Shown here: positions 1-8,555 of the stretch, piece by piece
How positions within the stretch are numbered: the stretch's first letter is position 1
Layout: every line of letters begins with the position of its first letter
Source: JARRPM01 sp963765545
Lineage (GTDB): Bacteria; Pseudomonadota; Gammaproteobacteria; Pseudomonadales; Halieaceae
Direction: 5' to 3'
DNA: 64,000 nt
Assembly (NCBI GenBank): GCA_963765545.1
Contig: CAVXWW010000004.1
Location: 682,001 to 746,000, forward strand
Notes under the pieces: generated by a model
Database searches by the model: none
Told to the model about the DNA's origin: nothing
What the model saw: the letters and a program-made list of their open reading frames with translations, nothing else
Program-made: the position numbers and the translations under genes

Positions 1-595
1 TGCCGTCAAAGGCACCGTGGACAGAATCGCGTCGCAGCAAGCTGACGCGCTTGACCAGGTCATTGGGTGCCTTGCCCTTGCGCACCACAATGGCGCGCAG
101 ACGGAGGCAGTCCCCGCCATCGGTTTTCTCGATCATAATGCGGGCCATCAACCGTCCTATCCGGCCGAAACCATAGAGCACCACGTCCTGGGGCTGGGTC
201 AGGGGCTTGGTTTTGGAGCCTATCAGGTCATCCAGTTCCTGCTCTACGAACTGCTCCAGGCTTTGCCCTGCGGCCACCCCCTCTTCCTGGAAACGCACCG
301 CCAGCCGGCCCACATCGATGTGGGCGGGGCCCAGGTCGAGGTTGGATAGATGGGTAAAAACCGGATAGGTCTCAAATTCGGACAGCTCATTGCCCTCCAC
401 CTGCCGCACGTAACGGTGGTCTTTCATGATTTGCAGTACCGAACGATTGACCAGTGGCCGACCATACATATAGCACTTCACGTTCTTTTCCCGGGATAAA
501 CGCCCGACCAGGGGGATCATGCCCTCGGCCAGTGCCTCGCGCTCTTTCCAGTTCTTGAAATAATCATCGGGACGGGGTCGCTTGCGTTCGGTCAC
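1..595 (-). CDS. gap: Glyceraldehyde-3-phosphate dehydrogenase, long form (N-terminal part, cut by window edge)
   Basis: About 198 codons of the N-terminal part are present; the gene runs off the left edge. GTG at 595 is the first start after an in-frame TAG at 604-602, and an AAGGAAGG Shine-Dalgarno lies about 9 nt upstream. Roughly 120 residues precede the Rossmann motif (VLYGFGRIGRLMARI), which matches the extended GAPDH next to mfd in Pseudomonas rather than the short classical GAPDH. The catalytic Cys region lies outside the window. The enzyme interconverts glyceraldehyde-3-phosphate and 1,3-bisphosphoglycerate in central carbon metabolism. It is divergent from mfd. Confidence 0.9.
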   Translation of the reverse strand, partial: MTERKRPRPDDYFKNWKEREALAEGMIPLVGRLSREKNVKCYMYGRPLVNRSVLQIMKDHRYVRQVEGNELSEFETYPVFTHLSNLDLGPAHIDVGRLAVRFQEEGVAAGQSLEQFVEQELDDLIGSKTKPLTQPQDVVLYGFGRIGRLMARIMIEKTDGGDCLRLRAIVVRKGKAPNDLVKRVSLLRRDSVHGAFDG

Positions 596-639
596 TGTAG
601 GCTACCTTCCTTGAGGGCTGCGGGTGCTTTGGGTCGCGT

Positions 640-668
640 ATTATCATCGGTGCCAGTGGGGCGTGCAA
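640..668 (-). promoter_or_regulatory. Predicted sigma70 promoter for gap
   Basis: On the minus strand TTGCAC (668-663) and GATAAT (645-640) are separated by exactly 17 nt. The implied start near 633 leaves a leader of about 38 nt with a good ribosome binding site before the gap GTG. Found by eye; not tested. Confidence 0.5.
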
Positions 669-723
669 GCCGGGATTGGCCGTTTTGAGGCAGAGTACCG
701 TTAGCGGGCAGCAATGCGCCCGA

Positions 724-746
724 CTCGTGACATATTTGGTGACGAG
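724..746. repeat. Imperfect inverted repeat in the gap-mfd intergenic region
   Basis: Arms CTCGTGAC (724-731) and GTGACGAG (739-746) flank a 7-nt AT-rich centre, with 7 of 8 positions complementary. It lies about 56 bp upstream of the predicted gap -35 and about 85 bp before the mfd start, so it could be an operator for either gene. I do not recognise the regulator. Confidence 0.4.
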
Positions 747-831
747 CTACACTAGATCGCAGCTTGGCGCTACAATGGCGCCCGCACCCGACCCCCCGCT
801 GACTTGATGCGGCTATTCTAATCCAAGGCCT

Positions 832-3800
832 ATGTTCTCCACACTCGTCCAAAACACACCCTGGCCGCAACAGAAGGCCTCTCGTACTGCATTGGGACCA
901 TTTTCGGGTAGCGCCGAAGCGCGCTGCATTGCCGAATTGGCGCGTCCCGGGCAATTGCTCATGGTCATCACGGCGGACACCAGCTCAGCCCTGGCGCTGG
1001 AGCGGGAGCTCCCTTTTTTCCTGGGCCCCGATGTAGAAATCCTGGCGTTTCCCGATTGGGAAACCCTGCCCTACGACAACTTCTCTCCCCACCAGGACAT
1101 CATTTCCGAGCGGCTGAGTACCCTGCATCGCCTGCGCCGCATGAGCGCGGGCATCCTGGTCGTGCCAATCCCGACCCTGATGCACAGGCTGGCGCCCACG
1201 GACTATATTGCAGCGTCAAGCCTGGTGCTCGAACAGGGCCAGACCCTGGATATTGATGCCTTCAGGCGCGATCTGCAGCGCAATGGTTACCTCAACGTCG
1301 AGACCGTATATGAGCACGGCGAATTCGCCCTGCGCGGGTCACTGTTCGATATTTACCCGATGGGCAGCGCACTGCCCTACCGGATAGACCTGCTGGATGC
1401 TGAGGTCGACAGCCTGCGCACCTTCGACCCGGAGACCCAGCGCACCGTGGACAAGGTGGCGGGTATTAACCTGTTGCCAGCGCGTGAATACCCGCTGGAC
1501 CGGGGGGCGGTCAGTCGCTTCCAGATGAACTGGTATGACACCTTTGATGCAGACCCGGACCAGTGCGCGGTCTATGTCGAGGTCAGCGCCGGACGCAGCC
1601 CCAGCGGCTGCGAATATTACCTTCCGCTGTTCTTCGAGCAATGTGCCACCCTGTTCGACTACCTGCCTGACAATACAGCGATCATCGCCAGTGGCGACCA
1701 CCACGGCAGTGCCTGCCACTTCTGGGAAGAGGTCAATACCCGCTTCGTAGAATACGGGATAGATCCCCGCCGGCCCCTGCTCTCACCACAGCGCTGTTTC
1801 ACTCCGGTGGAGGAGCTCTACCAGATTCTCGGGAACTATGCTGTGCTGGAGTTGAAACACAACCCGGAGGCGCCGGTACACCAGCAAACAGGTATCAAAC
1901 CGCCCCCGGAGCTGGTGGTAGATCAACGCAACCAGTCCACCGCCGCCCACCTTGTCCAGTTCCTGCAAGATCATGGGGGCCCGGTGTTACTGTGTGCCGA
2001 GTCCGCCGGGCGCCGTGAGATCCTGCTCGAATCGCTGCGCGAGCACCAACTGGAGCCTCCGCTGGTATCAAACTGGCAGGCCTTTATTGAGTCCGGGGCA
2101 GACTTTGCCATTGCTACTGCACCACTTGATCGGGGCATGTACTTCGGTCCCGGTGAGCCCACCCTGGTCTGTGAGGCGCAGTTGTTTGGCAATCGCGTCG
2201 CCCAGCGCCGGCGCCGCAAGAAAGTGCAGGATGAGACCGCGGTAGCGAACGTATTCAGGGACATCAACGAATTGCGTGAAGGCGTGCCGGTTGTTCACCT
2301 GGAACACGGCGTGGGTCGCTACATCGGTTTACAGACCCTGACGGTAGACAATGAGGAGGCCGAGTTCCTCACCCTGGAATATGCCCAGGGCTCACGCCTG
2401 TATGTGCCGGTGGCATCGCTGCACCTGGTGAGCCGCTACGCCGGGTCTGACCCGGAACTGGCACCGCTGCACAAGCTGGGCTCGGATCAGTGGGAAAAAG
2501 CCCGGCGCAAGGCCAGCGAGAAAGCCAGTGATGTCGCGGCCCAGCTACTGGAAGTCTACGCCAGGCGCGAGGCCAGGGAGGGTTTTGCCTTCGCCCCGTT
2601 TCAACACGAGTACGAGCAGTTTGCCGCGGCCTTCCCCTTCGAGGAAACCCCCGACCAGCAGTCGACTATCCAGGCCGTTATCGACGACATGCAAAGCCCC
2701 AGGGTGATGGATCGCCTGGTCTGTGGCGATGTGGGCTTCGGCAAAACCGAGGTTGCCATGCGCGCCGCTTTTATGGCGACCCGCAACAATAAACAGGTGG
2801 CGGTACTGGTCCCCACGACATTGCTGGCACAACAGCACTTCAATTCATTCAGCGACCGGTTTGCCGACTGGGATGTCGGGGTGGAGGTCGTGTCGCGATT
2901 CAAAACCGGCGCGGAACTGACACGGGTGACCAGCCGGGTGGCCGCGGGGAAAACCGACATCCTTATCGGCACTCACAAGTTGCTGCAGAGCGATTTCCGC
3001 TTTGCTGACCTGGGCCTGCTGATCATCGACGAGGAGCATCGTTTCGGGGTCAAGCAGAAAGAGGCGATCAAGGCCCTGCGTTCGGAAGTAGATGTACTGA
3101 CACTTACCGCCACGCCCATACCCAGAACATTGAATATGGCCATGGGTGGTATGCGGGACCTGTCAATTATCGCCACACCACCCGCCCGCAGGCTTTCGAT
3201 CAAGACCTTTGTGCGGGAACACAATATCGGCCTGATCAAGGAGGCCGTGCTGCGCGAAACACTGCGCGGCGGGCAGGTCTACTATCTGCATAACGAGGTC
3301 AAGACCATTGAGGAGTCGGCCCGCAAACTGCGCGAGTTGCTGCCGGACCTGAGCATTGGCGTCGCCCATGGACAAATGCGTGAAACCCAGCTGGAACAGG
3401 TTATGTCGGCCTTTTACCATCAGCGCCACCACATCCTGCTGTGCACCACCATCATTGAGACTGGCATAGACATTCCCAATGCGAACACCATCATTATCGA
3501 GCGGGCAGACAAGTTCGGGCTCGCCCAGTTGCACCAGTTACGGGGCCGCGTGGGTCGCTCCCACCACCAGGCCTATGCCTATCTTATGTGCCCGCCCAGG
3601 TCCGCGATCACCCAGGACGCCGGCAAGCGCCTGGAGGCTATCGAGGCCGCGGGCGACCTTGGCGCCGGCTATCTGCTGGCAACCCATGACCTGGAGATTC
3701 GCGGGGCCGGTGAACTGCTGGGGGATGAGCAAAGCGGTCAGATTCACAGCGTCGGTTTCGGCCTCTACATGGACATGTTACAGCGGGCGGTCGCCGCGCT

Positions 3801-4299
3801 AAAACGCGGAGAAATACCCGATGTTGATGCACCCCTGGACCACGGCTCTGAAATAAAACTCCACATGCCTGCACTTATCCCCGAGGACTACCTGCCAGAC
3901 ATCAATGGCAGGCTGATACTTTACAAGCGAATTGCCGCCGCCGGCAGTGACAAGGAACTGCGCGACCTGCAGGTGGAGATGATCGATCGGTTCGGCCTGT
4001 TGCCGCCCCAGGTCAAGAACCTGTTCCAGGTTTCCCAGCTGAGAATACGGGCCCAGGCGCTGGGAATCAGGGCCATTGAAGCCGGACCGGAGGGTGGTAG
4101 TATCGACTTCAATACCAATACCCGGGTTCACCCGCTCAGTCTCGTCAAGCTGGTTCAATCCGATCCAAGGTCCTATAAACTGGCGGGGGCAACCCGCTTG
4201 CGATTTATGCGCGACCTGCCCGATAACCGGGAACGCCAGCAGTATGTGGAACAACTGCTGGAATCCTTTGCCACTGATGCCACGGAACATGCCGCCTGA
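832..4299 (+). CDS. mfd: Transcription-repair coupling factor Mfd
   Basis: This 1155-residue protein is close in length to E. coli Mfd (1148). It removes stalled RNA polymerase from DNA lesions and recruits UvrA. Visible parts in order: UvrB-like N-terminal modules (about 1-330), a CarD-like RNA polymerase interaction domain (about 483-540), a superfamily 2 translocase with Walker A GDVGFGKT (near 635) and DEEH box (near 735), the motif LRGRVGRS, and a C-terminal TRCF domain. The ATG at 832 gives the family-typical N-terminus. The stop overlaps the next ATG by one base (TGATG), so the two genes are probably co-transcribed and coupled. No convincing -35/-10 pair was found upstream. Confidence 0.98.
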   Translation: MFSTLVQNTPWPQQKASRTALGPFSGSAEARCIAELARPGQLLMVITADTSSALALERELPFFLGPDVEILAFPDWETLPYDNFSPHQDIISERLSTLHRLRRMSAGILVVPIPTLMHRLAPTDYIAASSLVLEQGQTLDIDAFRRDLQRNGYLNVETVYEHGEFALRGSLFDIYPMGSALPYRIDLLDAEVDSLRTFDPETQRTVDKVAGINLLPAREYPLDRGAVSRFQMNWYDTFDADPDQCAVYVEVSAGRSPSGCEYYLPLFFEQCATLFDYLPDNTAIIASGDHHGSACHFWEEVNTRFVEYGIDPRRPLLSPQRCFTPVEELYQILGNYAVLELKHNPEAPVHQQTGIKPPPELVVDQRNQSTAAHLVQFLQDHGGPVLLCAESAGRREILLESLREHQLEPPLVSNWQAFIESGADFAIATAPLDRGMYFGPGEPTLVCEAQLFGNRVAQRRRRKKVQDETAVANVFRDINELREGVPVVHLEHGVGRYIGLQTLTVDNEEAEFLTLEYAQGSRLYVPVASLHLVSRYAGSDPELAPLHKLGSDQWEKARRKASEKASDVAAQLLEVYARREAREGFAFAPFQHEYEQFAAAFPFEETPDQQSTIQAVIDDMQSPRVMDRLVCGDVGFGKTEVAMRAAFMATRNNKQVAVLVPTTLLAQQHFNSFSDRFADWDVGVEVVSRFKTGAELTRVTSRVAAGKTDILIGTHKLLQSDFRFADLGLLIIDEEHRFGVKQKEAIKALRSEVDVLTLTATPIPRTLNMAMGGMRDLSIIATPPARRLSIKTFVREHNIGLIKEAVLRETLRGGQVYYLHNEVKTIEESARKLRELLPDLSIGVAHGQMRETQLEQVMSAFYHQRHHILLCTTIIETGIDIPNANTIIIERADKFGLAQLHQLRGRVGRSHHQAYAYLMCPPRSAITQDAGKRLEAIEAAGDLGAGYLLATHDLEIRGAGELLGDEQSGQIHSVGFGLYMDMLQRAVAALKRGEIPDVDAPLDHGSEIKLHMPALIPEDYLPDINGRLILYKRIAAAGSDKELRDLQVEMIDRFGLLPPQVKNLFQVSQLRIRAQALGIRAIEAGPEGGSIDFNTNTRVHPLSLVKLVQSDPRSYKLAGATRLRFMRDLPDNRERQQYVEQLLESFATDATEHAA

Positions 4300-5342
4300 T
4301 GCAAATACGTAACCTGAAGCTGACCACCCCCACCCTTGCCCTCCTTGCCTGCCTGGCATGCAGCAGTACCCTGGCCCAGGAATACCGCTGGTTCAGGGTT
4401 GAACTGGTTGTCTTTGCCAACCAGGACCCGGCCGCGGCCAGCGCTGAAAAATGGAACGGCATACCTGAGCTCGAGTACCCCATGGCTACAAGGTTTCTGC
4501 TCGATCCGGCTCGCGTCGCGCGCAATGAGGGCCGCTACGCCGGGGAAAGCGTGATCGACAAGTACGGTCGGCAGATTATCAAAATGGTGTCTGGCTCGCG
4601 CTACGACGATACTGAAGCGGCGGGTGTTCCGCTGGCCGCAACGGGCGCCGAACCGGCCCCGACACCGCTGACCCCTGTGGTATCAACCCCGGAGCCGCCG
4701 GCGGCCCCACAGGCACTGCCCCGCCCGTTTGTTATTCTCCCCGAAGGCTACCAGACGCTGCGCGCAAAAGCCGCACAAATGAAGCGCACCGGCCGTTACG
4801 CGGTGCTGTTTCACGAAACCTGGGTGCAGCCTGTGGGCCCTGAATCCAGGAGCGTGCCTATTGTTCTTGATCATTCCGGGGATGACCTGCAATGGCCGCG
4901 GCTACAGGGCACCATCACGCTATTTCTATCGCGCTACCTGCACCTGCAGACCAACCTGTGGTTAAACACCGAAGGAGAGTACCTGCCGGGTACCTGGCAC
5001 ATGCCGGCCCCGCCTTTTGGCCCGCCCTCACTCATCGTGGAAGAGGAAGAGCGCGTTGACATCGATGCCGCCATTGGCCAGATGCCGGCACAGGAAGACC
5101 AGCAGGGGCCGGCAACTGCAGCCAACAATAGTGAAATGCCCGCAGGCGAGGTGGGGATTGCGCTGGAGGAAGAAATGGGACCTGTTTACCCCTACCGGCA
5201 TGCGGTGCTATTTGAACAAACCCGGCGCATGCGCAGTAACGAGGTGCATTACATCGATCATCCGCTGATGGGCGCTATCATCACGTTTACGCCAGTGACC
5301 GATCAGGACCTGGCCGATATTGCCGCGCAGCAAAAGATTTGA
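4299..5342 (+). CDS. csiV: CsiV-family periplasmic protein
   Basis: A 347-residue secreted protein. The N-terminus has a basic start, a hydrophobic stretch and a probable signal-peptidase site after the second Ala of STLAQ. The mature protein begins with YRWFRVELVVF and ends with a conserved block (RMRSNEVHYIDHPLMG), as in the CsiV family of peptidoglycan-binding proteins that follow mfd in pseudomonads. A Pro/Ala-rich linker lies near residues 105-135 and an acidic Glu/Gln-rich segment near 240-290. It overlaps mfd by one base and ends 4 bp from the convergent phosphorylase gene. The role is taken from the family; the exact function here is unproven. Confidence 0.8.
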   Translation: MQIRNLKLTTPTLALLACLACSSTLAQEYRWFRVELVVFANQDPAAASAEKWNGIPELEYPMATRFLLDPARVARNEGRYAGESVIDKYGRQIIKMVSGSRYDDTEAAGVPLAATGAEPAPTPLTPVVSTPEPPAAPQALPRPFVILPEGYQTLRAKAAQMKRTGRYAVLFHETWVQPVGPESRSVPIVLDHSGDDLQWPRLQGTITLFLSRYLHLQTNLWLNTEGEYLPGTWHMPAPPFGPPSLIVEEEERVDIDAAIGQMPAQEDQQGPATAANNSEMPAGEVGIALEEEMGPVYPYRHAVLFEQTRRMRSNEVHYIDHPLMGAIITFTPVTDQDLADIAAQQKI

Positions 5343-5346
5343 GGGC

Positions 5347-6111
5347 TTACCCCTCGCTTGAGCTATCGCGGTAGCGCAACTGCAGCAAGCTTCGCAGCAG
5401 CTTCGCCACTGAGCCTGCTTCCTGCTCGAGAATATCGTGCATTGCAGCGAGTGATATTGGCCCTTCTCCCAGGCCGGCTGCCGCGTTGACCACCATACAG
5501 ACAGAGGCATAGGCGACCCCGAGCTCCCGGGCGAGCGCGGCCTCCGGCATGCCCGTCATGCCCACCACATCGCAACCATCGATTGCCATGCGCCGGATTT
5601 CCGCGGCGGTTTCAAGCCGGGGCCCCTGGGTAACCCCATGCACTGCGCTGGCCTGGCAGCTGATGTTGCTCGCGCTTGCCGCCGCCAGCAGTGCCGTGCG
5701 CAATTCACCGTCATAGGGCTCGGTAAAGTCTATATGCATCAGCCGACCGTCGACGCCCTCGTCGAAGGTGTGCTCCCGACCCCAGGTGTAGTCGACTATC
5801 TGATCCGGGATGACAAGCCGTCCCGGCAGCATCCGCGGGCCAATCCCGCCCACCGCATTGATCGCCACGATGTCACTGACTCCCAGTGAATGCAGCGCCC
5901 AAAGATTGGCGCGATAATTAATCAGGTGAGGCGGTGTTGCAGCTTCGGGGCCATGGCGACGCAGGAAAAACACGCGGCAACCGTCCAGCATGCCTTGCTG
6001 TATCGCGGCCGATGGCGAACCGTACGGAGTTGTCACCTCGCACAAGGCGACTGCGTCCAGCCCGTCAAGCTGGGCAATACCGGTCCCTCCTATTACGGCC
6101 AACTGCGTCAC
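5347..6111 (-). CDS. S-methyl-5'-thioinosine/thioadenosine phosphorylase (PNP/MTAP family)
   Basis: About 254 residues, starting VTQLAVIGGTG from GTG at 6111; a second in-frame GTG at 6135 would add eight residues. I chose 6111 because relatives begin right at the AVIGGTG phosphate-binding strand, but neither start has a strong ribosome site. Other family motifs are the HxINYRANLWAL block, INAVGGIG and GMTGMPEAALARE near the C-terminus. These enzymes split methylthio-nucleosides with phosphate in methionine/polyamine salvage. In Pseudomonas the gene at this place (after mfd-csiV) prefers methylthioinosine; whether this one does cannot be read from the sequence. Confidence 0.9.
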   Translation of the reverse strand: MTQLAVIGGTGIAQLDGLDAVALCEVTTPYGSPSAAIQQGMLDGCRVFFLRRHGPEAATPPHLINYRANLWALHSLGVSDIVAINAVGGIGPRMLPGRLVIPDQIVDYTWGREHTFDEGVDGRLMHIDFTEPYDGELRTALLAAASASNISCQASAVHGVTQGPRLETAAEIRRMAIDGCDVVGMTGMPEAALARELGVAYASVCMVVNAAAGLGEGPISLAAMHDILEQEAGSVAKLLRSLLQLRYRDSSSEG

Positions 6112-6543
6112 GAAACAAAAGTCCGGCCCGGCCACCCGGGCGACGCCTTACAGGTCTCACCGGCCTCTGCGGTGCGACAATCAGCCGAACAGGTAACCCC
6201 GCAGACGGCCTGGGAACGGACCGTCGGCGAGTTGACGGTCCCTGTCGTATTCAGACATATCATCTGGTCTTGATCTCCGTCGTAATCTGCTCGCAAAAAC
6301 ACCGGTTTTTAGACATTTTTTTCCGCCTGGGAAGTTTCATTAACAGCAAAAGATTATATAAGAGTCACCGCCAATGCGTGTCAACTTTCGCCAGCTGACG
6401 CAAGCAATTGATCTGCCTTGGAAAGTTTTCGGCGAGGAAAATAAGTAATTTCCAGTCGAATTTATATACCCAATTCACATAATGGACAGCGGATGCCAGA
6501 GTGTTATGTTGGATTGAAAGTAACGACAAAAGGGTAAATGACA
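6112..6543. other. 430-bp gene-poor interval with two candidate micro-ORFs
   Basis: No conventional gene fits here. Pseudomonads carry nagZ and a regulator around this place, but neither is present. Two short ORFs stand out. The plus-strand ORF 6374-6448 (24 codons, MRVNFRQLTQ...) has an AAGAG 9 nt upstream and an AT-rich TATATAAG before it. The minus-strand ORF 6258-6181 (25 codons, MSEYDRDRQL...) lies 70 bp before the phosphorylase. Both could be chance. The last 250 bp are clearly more AT-rich than the surroundings and probably hold the promoter of the next gene. Confidence 0.3.
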
Positions 6544-6861
6544 ATGAAACTGCAGCAGCCTGTGGTGGGCCGGTGGTACAAGGATGTGCAGATCAGTGCA
6601 CTGTTTGAAGTCGTGGACTGGGACCCGGGTTCGCTCTCGATTGAGATCCAGTACCTGGATGGCGAGGTCGCGGAATTTGATCTTGATGCCTGGCGTGAAA
6701 TGATGCCCCAGCGGGCCGAGGCGCCAGAGGACTGGCGCGCTGCTTTTGAGCTGGATGACGAGGACCTGCTTGATCCCGACCTGCCCATGCATCCTGAAGA
6801 CTGGAGCAGCCCGCTGAACTCCATAGAGCCCGACGCCATGTACGGGGTCGAGGATTTTTGA
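6544..6861 (+). CDS. Small acidic conserved protein (DUF6763-like)
   Basis: A 105-residue acidic protein beginning MKLQQPVVGRWYKD. An ATG six bases earlier (6538) is in frame, but the AGGG at 6531-6534 is 9 nt from 6544 and only 3 nt from 6538, so 6544 is preferred. There is no signal peptide or membrane segment; the second half is rich in Asp/Glu and Pro. It resembles small gammaproteobacterial proteins I recall as DUF6763, for which I know no function. It lies 139 bp upstream of lexA on the same strand, but lexA has its own promoter. Confidence 0.7.
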   Translation: MKLQQPVVGRWYKDVQISALFEVVDWDPGSLSIEIQYLDGEVAEFDLDAWREMMPQRAEAPEDWRAAFELDDEDLLDPDLPMHPEDWSSPLNSIEPDAMYGVEDF

Positions 6862-6936
6862 GCCACGGCTGCCGACCAGCGCCTTTTTATCCCCCCGCAA
6901 CCTCCCCGGACCCGGCAATCGGGCTGCCTTCAGGTA

Positions 6937-6990
6937 TTGAACACTCATCGAGATACTGTATATAATCACAGCACCTGTATAAATAACCAC
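6937..6990 (+). promoter_or_regulatory. lexA promoter with one perfect and one near-consensus LexA (SOS) box
   Basis: TTGAAC (6937-6942) and TATAAT (6961-6966) are 18 bp apart. The -10 lies inside a perfect LexA box, CTG-N10-CAG at 6956-6971, with a TATA-rich core. Nineteen bp downstream is a second box, CTG-N10-CAC at 6975-6990, with one deviation. Two tandem boxes over the lexA promoter are the classical autoregulatory arrangement of enterobacteria. Confidence 0.9.
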
Positions 6991-7000
6991 GGTGCCCGTG

Positions 7001-7603
7001 ATGGAAAAGCTCACAGCGCGACAACAACAAGTACTGGACATTGTTCGCCAGCATATCGACCAGACCGGATACCCTCCCACGCGTGCTGATATAGCCCGGG
7101 AACTCGGCTTCAAGTCAGCGAATGCGGCAGAGGAACACCTCAAGGCGCTGGCCCGCAAGGGTGCTATTGAAATGATCGCGGGAGCCTCCCGCGGGATTCG
7201 CCTCCCAGACACACCCGGCATCCCGATCATCGGCCGGGTCGCCGCTGGCAACCCCGTGCTGGCAGAGCAAAACATTGAAGACTACTGCGATCTGCCGCCA
7301 ACTTTTTTCAAACCCAGCGCCGACTACTTTCTGGTCGTCCAGGGCGACAGCATGATAGACGTGGGTATCTTCGATGGCGACCTGTTGGCCGTGCACAGTA
7401 CCCCTGTCGCCAGTAATGGCGACATTATCGTGGCGCGCATCGAGGATGAAGTCACCGTCAAACGCCTGCATGGAAACGCCCAGAAATACCTGGTGGAACT
7501 GTTGCCGGAAAACCCCGATTATGAGCCTATTCGGGTCGATCTTCGTGAGCAAGACTTTGCAATAGAAGGGGTGAGTGTTGGAGTGCTAAGGCGCGGACAC
7601 TAG
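7001..7603 (+). CDS. lexA: LexA repressor, SOS regulator
   Basis: A 200-residue protein from ATG 7001; an upstream in-frame GTG at 6992 would add three residues and sits against the operator. The N-terminal winged helix-turn-helix contains PPTRADIARELGFKS and NAAEEHLKAL. The self-cleavage site is Ala82-Gly83 (GRVAAGNP), and the catalytic pair is Ser117 (GDSMIDVGI) and Lys154 (TVKRL). All hallmark residues are intact, so it should be a RecA-responsive repressor. No sulA-like gene follows it, unlike in Pseudomonas. Confidence 0.98.
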   Translation: MEKLTARQQQVLDIVRQHIDQTGYPPTRADIARELGFKSANAAEEHLKALARKGAIEMIAGASRGIRLPDTPGIPIIGRVAAGNPVLAEQNIEDYCDLPPTFFKPSADYFLVVQGDSMIDVGIFDGDLLAVHSTPVASNGDIIVARIEDEVTVKRLHGNAQKYLVELLPENPDYEPIRVDLREQDFAIEGVSVGVLRRGH

Positions 7604-7712
7604 CGCCCTGAGGCGATCTTGACAGCATAGCGCACACCGCGGAGCGCCGCCCGGCGAGCCGGAAACGGGACACCTTGAGTCCGGGCCCCGAAATGCAGGT
7701 CGTGCCTAAACG

Positions 7713-7961
7713 CTAGTGGAGCATGCGTGGCACGGTTTCTTCCGCTGTCGTCTCCTGCTCCACCTGTTCTGCGATCGCAGCCGCAGCCTGGATGCCCGCC
7801 TGAATCATCGCCTTGGCGACCTCAAGCCCGTTATCCATCAGGTAAATGCGTGACTCGTCAGAGAAACGAATAGTTACAAGCGGTTCGGAGTCATCATCTG
7901 CCCGTTGCAGAACGATTTCCCCATCTCCCAGATCAACAATCTCCAGTAGAGATGCAGACAT
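7713..7961 (-). CDS. Small conserved hypothetical protein
   Basis: An 82-residue, strongly acidic protein (MSASLLEIVDLGDGEIVLQR...) with two predicted beta-rich stretches and then an amphipathic Ala-rich helix (about residues 47-70). It has no signal peptide. From memory, similar small proteins occur between lexA and topA in pseudomonads, which supports a real gene, but I know no function. It is transcribed in the same direction as the DUF6586 gene and topA but is separated from DUF6586 by 114 bp. Confidence 0.7.
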   Translation of the reverse strand: MSASLLEIVDLGDGEIVLQRADDDSEPLVTIRFSDESRIYLMDNGLEVAKAMIQAGIQAAAAIAEQVEQETTAEETVPRMLH

Positions 7962-8075
7962 TCAAGTGACCTCTGGTTGCTGAATGTGCAGGAATAGTCT
8001 AACAGCAGCCGCGGCTACCGGCCAGTGCTGGGCTGGGCGAAGCTTGGGCGCAATTCAGGCGAGGGGCGTGTGGGA

Positions 8076-8555
8076 CTAGTACTCATCGAGCGAGTCGCCC
8101 ATGCGGTCGAACAACTGCTCCAGCTGCGTCACCCAGCCCGCTGCCTGCTCCGCTCCGCTGACATCGGTGGACGCAAAAGCCAGGTTGCCCGGCTGGCGTG
8201 GCCCGGGGATTTCACTATCAGTCCGGCGCAACATCTGCCCCAACCAACCACCGCCTTCGAGCTGGCGAAATTCGTTGATTTCCCCCGGGAACACCCTGCC
8301 CTCCGGCATGGGGGGCAAATCTTCAACAGTGCGCGGCAGCCCCTGTGTTGGAGCGTCTGCGCGGGTAATCGAGAGCAGGAACCAGCCATAGGCCGCCACC
8401 AGGTGTTCCCTGGTCGCGTTGTGGAATGCCTGGCCCAGGGTGCGGGCGGGAATGTCCTGTTTGTCCAGGTCTCTGCGCCAGGCAGACAATACTATCTTTG
8501 CCAGGTAGAGTTCATGGTTGGCCAGGGCGCGGCGGCTGGTGCTGCCTGCACTCAA
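8076..8555 (-). CDS. DUF6586-family protein coupled to topA
   Basis: A 159-residue soluble protein (ANHELYLAKIVLSAWRRDL near the N-terminus), helical and without a signal peptide. It matches the conserved protein beside topA in pseudomonads. The only start consistent with the frame is TTG at 8555, which overlaps the topA stop in TTGA, so translation is probably coupled to topA and kept low by the weak start. The role is unknown; the conserved partnership hints at a link to chromosome topology, which is inference only. Confidence 0.75.
   Translation of the reverse strand: MSAGSTSRRALANHELYLAKIVLSAWRRDLDKQDIPARTLGQAFHNATREHLVAAYGWFLLSITRADAPTQGLPRTVEDLPPMPEGRVFPGEINEFRQLEGGGWLGQMLRRTDSEIPGPRQPGNLAFASTDVSGAEQAAGWVTQLEQLFDRMGDSLDEY

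Noticed and set aside
7604..7630. CGCC-CTGA-GGCG hairpin after lexA as terminator
   Set aside because: The stem is only four base pairs and has no U-run.
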